Shown: positions 7,000 through 13,752 of the stretch, piece by piece
Layout of the letters: each line of letters begins with the position of its first letter
How positions within the stretch are numbered: the stretch's first letter is position 1
Assembly (NCBI GenBank): GCA_002495525.1
Contig: DAFS01000055.1
Location: 27,234-41,552, forward strand
Reading direction: 5' to 3'
Length of the DNA: 14,319 bases
Source of the DNA: Euryarchaeota archaeon UBA89
GTDB taxonomy: Archaea; Thermoplasmatota; Poseidoniia; Poseidoniales; Thalassarchaeaceae
Notes under the pieces: model-generated
Database searches by the model: none
Told to the model about the DNA's origin: nothing
The model's input: the letters and a program-made list of their open reading frames with translations, nothing else
Translations under genes and position numbers: made by a program

Positions 7000-7440
7000 T
7001 TATAAGCGAGATATCAACTCTTGGATTAGATTTGAAATCACTTCAATGGTTGAATCTCCAGGGTATGATTCAATCTTGAATGTTCCTTTCACAGTAGAAG
7101 AACTCGTATTATTATCTGCTAAACTAACTTCGCCCCTGACGAGTTCGCTTAGTTTCAGTCTGACATAAAAATTTTTATTTTCATCGACCCTAAGTCGAAT
7201 ATCATTTTTCAATAGTTCATTCAAAATATTTTCTCCCAATCTTCCAAGAGATTTTTTAGAATCTTTCTTGTTCATGTTCTTAGCTACAATGGTATATTGT
7301 TCGGCACCATGAAAGGACTTATCTTTTGAAATTTTGATTGATGATTTTTCACCAGCAATCCACTTTATTGAATCCTGTATTAGTTCAGATTGATCTAATG
7401 CGCTGACATTTACTCTCCACGTTACGCTATGCAAACTCAT
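7000..7440 (-). CDS. COG1325-type archaeal RNA-binding protein
   Basis: I start at the ATG at 7440 (146 aa), preceded by AGGA at 6 bases; the frame can be extended 18 codons only to a TTG at 7494. The protein begins MSLHSVTWRVNVSA. It alternates beta strands and helices in the manner of the small archaeal family once described as exosome-associated RNA-binding proteins with a dsRBD-like fold (COG1325). Supporting features are the N-terminal strand, a central KNDIRLRVDENKNFYVRLK segment and the following 'rGEvsLa' strand. No membrane or secretion signal is present. It is divergent from ribosomal protein eS1, which fits a role in translation or RNA metabolism. The assignment is by overall pattern and is moderate; the molecular role is not established. 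Confidence 0.7.
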   Translation of the reverse strand: MSLHSVTWRVNVSALDQSELIQDSIKWIAGEKSSIKISKDKSFHGAEQYTIVAKNMNKKDSKKSLGRLGENILNELLKNDIRLRVDENKNFYVRLKLSELVRGEVSLADNNTSSSTVKGTFKIESYPGDSTIEVISNLIQELISRL

Positions 7441-7513
7441 ATGTAATCCTACAGCATTACAGTATTGAATGCCACGCTTATCAAATATTTCCAATACAGG
7501 TTATTAGGTTTCG

Positions 7514-7523
7514 TTCATATACT
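7514..7523. promoter_or_regulatory. Candidate TATA region between COG1325 gene and eS1
   Basis: TCATATACTG lies in the 143-bp divergent gap. For eS1 it would place transcription start near 7545 and a leader of about 40 bases containing the GC-rich palindrome. The opposite strand reads TATATGA and could serve the COG1325 gene. This rests on sequence composition only. Confidence 0.3.
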
Positions 7524-7548
7524 GCTTGAAAGTCGCACGGTTCGCAAA

Positions 7549-7562
7549 CGGGGCAGCCCCCG
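7549..7562 (+). promoter_or_regulatory. GC-rich palindrome in the eS1 leader
   Basis: GGGGC-A-GCCCC (7550-7560) is a perfect palindrome with one central base, set in otherwise AT-rich DNA 24-34 bases before the eS1 ATG. It could be a protein-binding site for ribosomal-protein control. As an RNA hairpin the loop would be too tight unless the inner pairs open. Confidence 0.35.
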
Positions 7563-7583
7563 ATAAATACGGAGTCGTTGAAT

Positions 7584-8459
7584 ATGGCAAAAGGAGCATC
7601 AGCAAGAGCAGCGGCACGTAAACAGAGAGACAAGTGGAAGGCAAAACGCTGGTATACAATCAGGGCTCCAAGAACTCCTTGGTCATTTAGAGTGATAGGG
7701 GAGACTCTGGCTGAAGAACCATCCCAGTTAATTGGTAGGAATTACGAAGTCATTCAAAATGAATTAGATGGTGATTTTTCAAAGATGCATGTAAAAGTTG
7801 TTTTCAAAGTAATAGATGTTCTTGGTAACGATGCTGTAACAGAATTTGTTGGGCATGAGCTTCTAAAAGACCATGTACGAAGACAGGTAAGAAGAGATCG
7901 TGGTAAAATAGATGACACCATTGATGTCGTTACAGAAGATGGATTTTACGTTCGTTTCAAACCACTAATGATTTCAAGAGCTAGAATTAAGTCTAGTCAG
8001 AAACAACAAATGCGTACTATTGCCAGAGATATTATCTTGACAACAGGTGCAACCTCTACATGGTTTAAGTTACAAGCAGCAACTCTTGATGGAACTCTCG
8101 AGAATAAAATCAAAGAAGCGGTTTCAAAAATTCAACCAGTTAGGACTGTAGTTATTCGCCGTACTCAACTTATCCAATCTGGTATCTTGGTTGAAGAAGG
8201 ACCTACTCTTGATGAGATACATGCTCAAGAAAAAGAAGAACAATTAGAAGCCAAATCATTAGAGGAAACAGAAGATTCGTCTGAAGAATTATCAGATGAA
8301 GATGTCGTCTCTGAAGATGTTGTAGAATCAGACTCTTCCGAAAACGAGGAAATAGATTATTCATCATTAACAGTTAGTGAATTAAAAGAACTACTGAAAG
8401 CTGCTGGCAAACCGGTTTCGGGTAAAAAAGCAGAACTAATTGACAGACTGAATGAGTGA
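7584..8459 (+). CDS. rps3ae: 30S ribosomal protein eS1 (S3Ae) with acidic linker and C-terminal SAP domain
   Basis: I start at the ATG at 7584 (291 aa), with GGAG 9 bases upstream; an in-frame TTG sits two codons earlier. Residues 1-210 are a full eS1 core: the basic N-terminus MAKGASARAAARKQRDKWKA, then WYTIRAP, the VKVVFKVIDV strand, the RRQVRRDRGKIDD basic loop and VRTVVIRRTQ. eS1 sits on the small-subunit platform near the mRNA exit, a eukaryote/archaeal position. Archaeal eS1 usually ends at about 200-230 residues. Here an acidic Glu/Asp/Ser linker (about 211-257) leads to a C-terminal SAP motif (about 259-291) with LTVSELKELLKAAG and SGKKAELIDRL, matching the SAP helix-turn-helix consensus. 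SAP modules bind DNA or RNA in other proteins. The core call is certain and the SAP call is strong; its role is unknown. Confidence 0.96.
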   Translation: MAKGASARAAARKQRDKWKAKRWYTIRAPRTPWSFRVIGETLAEEPSQLIGRNYEVIQNELDGDFSKMHVKVVFKVIDVLGNDAVTEFVGHELLKDHVRRQVRRDRGKIDDTIDVVTEDGFYVRFKPLMISRARIKSSQKQQMRTIARDIILTTGATSTWFKLQAATLDGTLENKIKEAVSKIQPVRTVVIRRTQLIQSGILVEEGPTLDEIHAQEKEEQLEAKSLEETEDSSEELSDEDVVSEDVVESDSSENEEIDYSSLTVSELKELLKAAGKPVSGKKAELIDRLNE

Positions 8460-8461
8460 TT

Positions 8462-8477
8462 GTTAATAATAATAAAC
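8462..8477 (+). promoter_or_regulatory. Candidate promoter for the nucleoside phosphorylase
   Basis: The AT-rich run GTTAATAATAATAAAC lies 27-42 bases upstream of the ATG at 8504 in the 44-bp gap after eS1, a TATA-compatible position. A GAGGGT ribosome-binding sequence follows at 8493-8498. The gene could equally be read through from eS1. Confidence 0.25.
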
Positions 8478-8503
8478 TACAACCCAGTAATTAGAGGGTA
8501 GAT

Positions 8504-9262
8504 ATGACTCGAGTTGCTGTGATTTGTGGCACAGGTATGAGTGAATTAACTAATGATTTTAGAAAGAAAGCAGATTCTAAAGTTTCGGAACTGAGAATTC
8601 AATCTAAATGGGGAGAAGTGCCAATATTTGTAATAGAGGAAAATGAACATAGATTTTTCATCTTAGATAGACATCATCCTAAATTTGGGAATCGCACACC
8701 CCCTCACATGATTGAACACAGAGCAAATATTTTCGCAATTTCAAGTTGCAATCCAGACATTATCATGAGTGTTAATTCTGTAGGTACAATGAGGGAAGAC
8801 TTCCCACCAGGTCATATTGGTATTTCAAAAGACATCATTGATCTTACACAAATACCATGGACATTCTATGATGATAAAGTACATCATTCCGATAGAACTA
8901 GTATTTTTGATATCAATGCTGTAGATTATTGCTATAATATAATCGATGCTACACAAGGTTATGTAGTTAGAGATTTAATTGTAGCTCAATGTATAGGTCC
9001 TCAATTTGAAACACCTTCTGAAATTGATGTTTTAGTTGAACTAGGCGCGGATGTTGTTGGAATGACACTTGGACCAGAACAACGTTTAATTTCTGAGACC
9101 AATATACCTCACGTTGCTTTAGCATGTTCATCTAACTGGGCTGCAGGAAGGACCCCGGGACTCCCTCTAGCCGAAATAGACCATAATCAGGTAGATTCTA
9201 TGGCTTCATCTATGAGGGGGAAAATTCTCAGTTGTATCGAAGGCCTAACTGAAATATTTTAG
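8504..9262 (+). CDS. MTAP/PNP-family nucleoside phosphorylase, probably 6-oxopurine (methylthioinosine-like) specific
   Basis: The 252-aa protein is a trimeric-type purine nucleoside phosphorylase of the MTAP branch, which cleaves a purine (thio)ribonucleoside with phosphate. Phosphate and substrate motifs are visible: CGTG at 8-11, DRHHPKFGNRTPPH at 55-68 leading to HRANI (the 'RHG..H..PH.vnyRANi' block), VNSVGT at 90-95, GPQFETPSEI at 165-174 and GADVVGMT at 181-188. In human MTAP the adenine is read by aspartates in a 'DYDCW' loop. Here that loop is N211-WAAG, like the 'N.AAG' loop I recall from bacterial methylthioinosine phosphorylase. I therefore infer preference for a 6-oxopurine over MTA. 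The family-typical 'GPRFET' is GPQFET. The gene lies 44 bp after eS1. The family is secure; the substrate is not. Confidence 0.85.
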   Translation: MTRVAVICGTGMSELTNDFRKKADSKVSELRIQSKWGEVPIFVIEENEHRFFILDRHHPKFGNRTPPHMIEHRANIFAISSCNPDIIMSVNSVGTMREDFPPGHIGISKDIIDLTQIPWTFYDDKVHHSDRTSIFDINAVDYCYNIIDATQGYVVRDLIVAQCIGPQFETPSEIDVLVELGADVVGMTLGPEQRLISETNIPHVALACSSNWAAGRTPGLPLAEIDHNQVDSMASSMRGKILSCIEGLTEIF

Positions 9263-9310
9263 AGATTCTTTTTGGAATAAATTGATGTCTGTTCTCCTTT
9301 GAGTCTGTTT

Positions 9311-9697
9311 ATGACACCACTTAGCGTCGAGGACTGGATGAATGTTGATAATTATAATGATAAAGATAGATCATGGGATATGATGATGCATAAGGTAGCT
9401 TCATTCCATTCTAAATTCGATTTCGATAATCCTGAAAATAGAGGTCATGATATGGGATATCGGATAGCTTTAACAGTTGAAGAATTAGGAGAATTTGCTG
9501 CAGCTATTACTAAGGAAAAACCTTCTGAAGAAGCCGCCGAAGAACTGGCAGATCTTCTAATTTTGATTTTGGGTCATTCACTAGCACTAAAAATTGATTT
9601 ATTTGATGCATTTTACTCTAAGATAGACAAAATAATGGATAGACCAGCCATACATACTAAATTAGGAATCCGTGTTACAGAGTATAAAAATAAATAA
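9311..9697 (+). CDS. MazG-like all-alpha NTP pyrophosphohydrolase
   Basis: I start at the ATG at 9311 (128 aa); the only longer in-frame start is a TTG at 9299. The second half carries the MazG-superfamily metal motif: E57-E58-x-x-E61 (TVEELGEF), then E78-x-x-D81 (EELADLLI) 17 residues later. The helices around it fit the four-helix all-alpha NTP-PPase fold. Such enzymes hydrolyse (d)NTPs to NMP and pyrophosphate, often to remove damaged nucleotides. The first about 45 residues are not part of the core and look unstructured or helical. It follows the nucleoside phosphorylase by 48 bp and precedes the lipoprotein start by 10 bp. An AT-rich element near 9273-9281 could be its own promoter. The specific nucleotide is unknown. 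Confidence 0.85.
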   Translation: MTPLSVEDWMNVDNYNDKDRSWDMMMHKVASFHSKFDFDNPENRGHDMGYRIALTVEELGEFAAAITKEKPSEEAAEELADLLILILGHSLALKIDLFDAFYSKIDKIMDRPAIHTKLGIRVTEYKNK

Positions 9698-9707
9698 ACA
9701 CATACTT

Positions 9708-11192
9708 ATGTACTCACGAGCAAATAAAATTTTGATTAGTGTGACGAATGTAACAATTATAATGTCCGTTTTGTTTATTTCTAGTACATTCATTGGTTGT
9801 GTAGGTGAGCCAGATATTGATTCTGATAATATCTCTGATAAGAATGATAACTGTTTAGATATTTTTAATCCTGATCAGTTAGATTTTGATGGGGACGGTA
9901 TAGGTGATTTGTGCGATTTCGATGATGATAATGATGATTATCCGGATGATATTGATTCACACCCACTCAATCAATATGAGAATAATGATCTAGATAATGA
10001 TGGAATAGGAGATAATTCAGATATCGATATCGATGGAGATGGAGTAGAGAACTCTGAAGATTATTATCCCTATGATCCTAGTGAAAAATGGGATACTGAT
10101 TTAGATGGAATACCCAATGGTATTGATTTTGACGATGATGGCGACGGTTGGAATGATTCGGTCGATCAATTTGATTTGACTCCAGTTACTTCTTTACTAG
10201 AAAATGGGTCTTTTACATCTGGAACAATGAAAGTAGTTTTTACATCTCCAAGAGGTCATGAAGTCACTTTACAAATTTGGTATCCAACTAAAGAAATTAT
10301 TGGCAATAGAGCTATTTATGATAATATTCTACAAGGTTCATCATTAGAAGATTCTACTCCTGATTGTAATGAACCTAGACCTGTTACCATATACAGTCAT
10401 GGATTTCCTAGTTTTAGATGGGGTTCAGCTTTTTTAATGGAAAGTTTAGCAACCCACGGTTTCATTTCTATAGCTCTTGATCATAGATATGGTACTTTTT
10501 TTGACATCGACATTAATAAATTAGAAGAGCATATAATTTCTCGTCCTACAGATGTAATGGAAGGTTTTGATTGGTTAGTAAGTCAGAACAATGAAACCGG
10601 CGATTTGTCTGGCTGTATTATCCCTGAAGATGGGTATTCTATGATAGGGCAGTCTACCGGTGGATATACATCAATGATGATATCTGGTGCCAAAATCTTA
10701 TCTGATGATTTAGAGTCAGGTTGTAAGGATGGCAATTGGGAGTTCAATGAATCAAACTGTGTATTTATTTCTCGATTCTCAGATCTTGGAATATCTGAAT
10801 TATCTATTTCTGATACTAGAGTTAAATCTGTAATATTACTCTCTCCCTGGAATGCCAGTATACTTAATAACGGTATATCGAATGTTAATGTACCTACATT
10901 AGTTTTAACTGGTAATGCTGATGAAACTACAGTAATTTCTGAAGTTAATAATACTGTTTTACAACTAGGAGATAATTTAGTTAACTATGCTATATTCAAT
11001 AATTCCGGGCATTATGCATTCGCCCCTATAGGTTGCCTCGCTTATGGTTGCGATGATTTATTAGATGTTAATATCTCAATTAATTTATCCAGTACCAGCG
11101 CTATAATTTTTCTGGCACAACAGCTTAACTGGCCATCATCTAGTATCTATGATTACCCTGATTCTGAGCATATTACATGGAAATATGATTAG
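9708..11192 (+). CDS. Secreted lipoprotein: thrombospondin type 3 calcium repeats fused to alpha/beta hydrolase
   Basis: I start at the ATG at 9708 (494 aa); the frame opens earlier at a GTG that overlaps the MazG-like gene. Residues 1-31 are a signal sequence ending in a lipobox-like STFIGC, with C31 as the likely lipidated residue. Residues about 35-160 hold repeated Asp-rich units such as DFDGDGIGD, DNDGIGDNSD, DIDGDGVEN and DDDGDGWND, typical of calcium-binding thrombospondin type 3 repeats. From about 170 comes an alpha/beta hydrolase like the PAF-acetylhydrolase/dienelactone hydrolase group: YSHGFPSF oxyanion region at 229-236, GQSTG nucleophile elbow with S316, D405 in TGNADE and H435 in NSGHYAF. 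The triad is complete. Several extra Cys suit an extracellular protein. It is probably a cell-anchored esterase or lipase; the substrate is not deducible. It is convergent with the next gene across 4 bp. Confidence 0.88.
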   Translation: MYSRANKILISVTNVTIIMSVLFISSTFIGCVGEPDIDSDNISDKNDNCLDIFNPDQLDFDGDGIGDLCDFDDDNDDYPDDIDSHPLNQYENNDLDNDGIGDNSDIDIDGDGVENSEDYYPYDPSEKWDTDLDGIPNGIDFDDDGDGWNDSVDQFDLTPVTSLLENGSFTSGTMKVVFTSPRGHEVTLQIWYPTKEIIGNRAIYDNILQGSSLEDSTPDCNEPRPVTIYSHGFPSFRWGSAFLMESLATHGFISIALDHRYGTFFDIDINKLEEHIISRPTDVMEGFDWLVSQNNETGDLSGCIIPEDGYSMIGQSTGGYTSMMISGAKILSDDLESGCKDGNWEFNESNCVFISRFSDLGISELSISDTRVKSVILLSPWNASILNNGISNVNVPTLVLTGNADETTVISEVNNTVLQLGDNLVNYAIFNNSGHYAFAPIGCLAYGCDDLLDVNISINLSSTSAIIFLAQQLNWPSSSIYDYPDSEHITWKYD

Positions 11193-11196
11193 TCAT

Positions 11197-11586
11197 CTAA
11201 TAATCATTTAATGAGGGTATCAAACAAGTTTCTGGCTCTGTAAAAATTCTATGCCTATTTTTTGAAATTATACTGTATGCTAAATCTCTTATTGGAGAAG
11301 GAATAATCCAACAAAACGGATAAAGAACTCTGTAATGCCATTTCATAAACAGTAAGCATCTTATTGCTGCTGCAGATCTAATATGAGATTTTCCATTTCG
11401 AATAAAATATACTGTATCTGCCTCTCGTTTTTTTGAGGATAATTTCTTAATTATCTCTTCACCTTCTTTACTTTCATTTGTCAGAAAGATGATTTTTTTA
11501 TTTTTACTTAATCTAGGTTTTAAAAACATTGCAGCCCTATTACAGAGTCCACAATCTCCGTCAAGAATTAATGTTGCTTCATCCAT
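11197..11586 (-). CDS. DCC-family (DUF393) thiol-disulfide oxidoreductase-like protein
   Basis: The 129-aa protein has the family signature at its start, DGDCGLC at 9-15, giving D9-x-x-C12-x-x-C15. The usual later blocks are AAAIRCLL at about 72-79, then WIIPSPIRDLAYSIISKNRHRIF at about 93-115 (key residues: Pro, Arg-Asp, Tyr and the Asn-Arg pair) and a final Cys near ETCLIP. The length is normal for DUF393. Members are predicted thioredoxin-fold thiol oxidoreductases whose substrates are unknown. The ATG directly follows the TAA of the DUF2071 gene with no gap, and GAGGA lies just upstream inside that gene, so the two are almost certainly one transcript with coupled translation. Confidence 0.92.
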   Translation of the reverse strand: MDEATLILDGDCGLCNRAAMFLKPRLSKNKKIIFLTNESKEGEEIIKKLSSKKREADTVYFIRNGKSHIRSAAAIRCLLFMKWHYRVLYPFCWIIPSPIRDLAYSIISKNRHRIFTEPETCLIPSLNDY

Positions 11587-12321
11587 TTACTCATCCTCTG
11601 TCGATTCTATTTTCCAAGTTAGAACACTTACTCCCTTACTTATGTGGACAAGATCAGGTTTTAGTGTGTCCTTGATTCCTAAATTATATGATTGGGTGAG
11701 TGTATTCTCAATTATTTCTGCCTCACCAATACTGTAATTCCAAGGTTTATGATAAGTATAAGCTCTGTAAGTTGCTCCTTTATGCTTAACATATAAACAA
11801 TATCTTTCGAAAAGAAATTCTTCTAAACTATTCTTTTCTGCCGATAATAAAGGCCCTTTAGAGAATGATTCACCATTTAGTGAGACACCATCTTTTTTTC
11901 TTACTGATTTCCATTTATATCCTCCTTTTTCATTCGATTCAAAATCACATTTTGAATATCTGTATGGGAGACTGTATGCATATGGTGCATAAAGACAGGT
12001 GATATAACTTTGAGCATCCAGAGTCAGAAAATAAACGCCACTTTTCCCATTTTTTGTGACGTATGTCCTGATATTAAACTCTGGAAAATTTGAAATTAAT
12101 GGTACAGATGGAAGTTTTCTAGGTCTCACTTTTTCCATTCGAAATGGAATTATACCAATGTATGCTTTACCATCAAATAAATCAATTTCTAAATCCTCAG
12201 GAATATAGGCGCGAAGTATATCAGGGTTAACTTCCCAATGCATGAATGTTAAACCAACCCAATTTTGCTCAAGAGAATGCTTCCTTTCCGGCATAGGGAA
12301 TGGTAAATGGTCAGTTCTCAT
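11587..12321 (-). CDS. DUF2071 (YqjF-like) protein
   Basis: The 244-aa protein matches the DUF2071/COG3361 pattern: W-GLTFMHWEVNPDILRAYIP at about 21-41, DLFDGKAYIGIIPFRM at about 47-62, RPRKLPSVP, then FPEFNIRTYVT near 84-94 and GVYFLTLDA near 99-107. The fold in this family is related to acetoacetate decarboxylase-like beta structures, but no reaction is established. No signal or membrane segment is seen. It lies upstream of, and fused end to start with, the DCC gene, a pairing that suggests a joint redox or small-molecule function. DHFR is 55 bp upstream on the same strand. Confidence 0.9.
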   Translation of the reverse strand: MRTDHLPFPMPERKHSLEQNWVGLTFMHWEVNPDILRAYIPEDLEIDLFDGKAYIGIIPFRMEKVRPRKLPSVPLISNFPEFNIRTYVTKNGKSGVYFLTLDAQSYITCLYAPYAYSLPYRYSKCDFESNEKGGYKWKSVRKKDGVSLNGESFSKGPLLSAEKNSLEEFLFERYCLYVKHKGATYRAYTYHKPWNYSIGEAEIIENTLTQSYNLGIKDTLKPDLVHISKGVSVLTWKIESTEDE

Positions 12322-12376
12322 GATAAATGGTTGATAATAGTCTACTTCAACTTATGTAGTGTTTGGATTAGAAATT

Positions 12377-12895
12377 TTAGGTTATTGCAGATTTTTTCAA
12401 TATAGAATATGTTGTATCATATTCATTCGAATTATCTTTAGGTAGTTTTTCTATTATCTTTTCTTCCCATTCTGACCAATTTAGTTCCGGGAAATTGATA
12501 TTTCCACTATTTCGAGTATGTACTCTTGTAAGATGAATCTCATCGACCCTATTTAGGTATAATTCATAAATTTGTGACCCTCCAATTATCCAAAATTCAT
12601 CACATCCGTTCGCATATGCAATTTCTATCGCTCTGCCCGGATATAACGCCATTTCTGCACCTTCATCTGACCATTTTGTGTCTCTGGACATTACTATATT
12701 CAGTCTTTCAGGAAGAGGTCTAAATTTTTTAGGTAATGATTCCCATGTTTTCCTACCCATTACAACAGCATTAAATCCATCTGCGACAGTTAATTTTTTG
12801 AATCTCTTCAAATCACTAGAAAGGTTCCAAGGAAGTTTCTCATCCTTTCCAATGATTCCTTGTTCATCCATTGCAACAATCATCATGATTTTCAT
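12377..12895 (-). CDS. folA: Dihydrofolate reductase
   Basis: This enzyme reduces dihydrofolate to tetrahydrofolate with NADPH. The 172-aa protein has the bacterial-type layout: MKIMMIVAMDEQGIIGKD start, LPWNLSSDLKRFK with catalytic D28, VMGRKTWESL (residues 45-54) for cofactor binding, LPERLNIVMSR, and IIGGSQIY (103-110) with the conserved GG. Length and motif order are normal, so it should be active. The ATG is 9 bp after the thyA stop. A GAGGT ribosome-binding sequence overlaps that stop, so the pair is an operon in which DHFR recycles the dihydrofolate made by ThyA. Such bacterial-type pairs in archaea are usually taken as acquired genes. Confidence 0.97.
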   Translation of the reverse strand: MKIMMIVAMDEQGIIGKDEKLPWNLSSDLKRFKKLTVADGFNAVVMGRKTWESLPKKFRPLPERLNIVMSRDTKWSDEGAEMALYPGRAIEIAYANGCDEFWIIGGSQIYELYLNRVDEIHLTRVHTRNSGNINFPELNWSEWEEKIIEKLPKDNSNEYDTTYSILKKSAIT

Positions 12896-12904
12896 TTAAC
12901 TACC

Positions 12905-13699
12905 TCAAATTGATATTGGAGCCGAAATATGAGGGTGATGTTCATAATCCATGATTTGAATATCCTCAGATTTAAAATCATCAATATTTTTGATCTCAGA
13001 GTTCAGAATTAATTTTGGCAGCTTTAATGGCTTTCTTGAAATTTGTAGTTTCGCTTGTTCAAGATGATTCGTATAAAGGTGACAATCCCCTCCTGTCCAA
13101 ATAAATTCTCCTGGCCTAAGTCCACAAACTTGAGCCATCATACATGTTAGTAAACTGTATGAAGAAATATTGAATGGTACACCCAAAAATGCATCTGCAC
13201 TTCTTTGGTACAATTGACATGATAGTTCGCCATCTCGAACATAGAACTGGAAAAATGCATGACATGGCATCAAGGCCATTTTATCTAACTCTCCTACATT
13301 CCAGGCAGAAACAATTATTCTTCTTGACTGTGGGTTATCTTTGATTAGTTCTATTGCATTCTTAATTTGGTCTATTATCTCACCTTCATTAGATACCCAT
13401 TTCCTCCATTGTTTCCCGTAAACAGGTCCTAAATCTCCATTTTCATCTGCCCATTCATTCCATATTCTTACCTTATTTTCTTGAAGGTAACTAATATTAG
13501 TATCTCCAGAAATCATCCATAAAAGCTCATGTATTACGCTCGGCCAATGAATTTTTTTAGTTGTAACTGCGGGAAAGCCATCACTTAAATCGAATCTCAT
13601 TTGGTGTCCAAAAATTGATTTAGTACCTGTACCTGTCCTATCGTCCTTACTTCCTCCTTCCTCAAGGATTCGACTTAGAAAATCTAGATACTGCTGCAT
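12905..13699 (-). CDS. thyA: Thymidylate synthase (ThyA type)
   Basis: ThyA methylates dUMP to dTMP using methylenetetrahydrofolate and releases dihydrofolate. At 264 aa it has the length and numbering of the E. coli enzyme: R21 in DDRTGTGT, nucleophile C146 in MPCHAFFQF, R126-R127 in SRRIIVSAW, D169 in RSADAFLGVPFN, N177, and H207/Y209 in CHLYTNH. The C-terminus HISAPISI matches the closing tail of the family. It is therefore a complete classical ThyA rather than flavin-dependent ThyX. DHFR follows on the same strand. A 53-bp gap separates it from plsC, containing an AT-rich element around 13725-13740 that might be a promoter. Confidence 0.98.
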   Translation of the reverse strand: MQQYLDFLSRILEEGGSKDDRTGTGTKSIFGHQMRFDLSDGFPAVTTKKIHWPSVIHELLWMISGDTNISYLQENKVRIWNEWADENGDLGPVYGKQWRKWVSNEGEIIDQIKNAIELIKDNPQSRRIIVSAWNVGELDKMALMPCHAFFQFYVRDGELSCQLYQRSADAFLGVPFNISSYSLLTCMMAQVCGLRPGEFIWTGGDCHLYTNHLEQAKLQISRKPLKLPKLILNSEIKNIDDFKSEDIQIMDYEHHPHISAPISI

Positions 13700-13752
13700 G
13701 TTGAGATAGCGGCTAGAGTGACAGTCTTTGAATAATACTCTCTATTAGTCAC

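Noticed and set aside
7540..7583. Possible tRNA fragment around GGTTCGCAAAC
   Set aside because: It looks like a T-loop at first sight, but no acceptor, D or anticodon stems can be formed around it.
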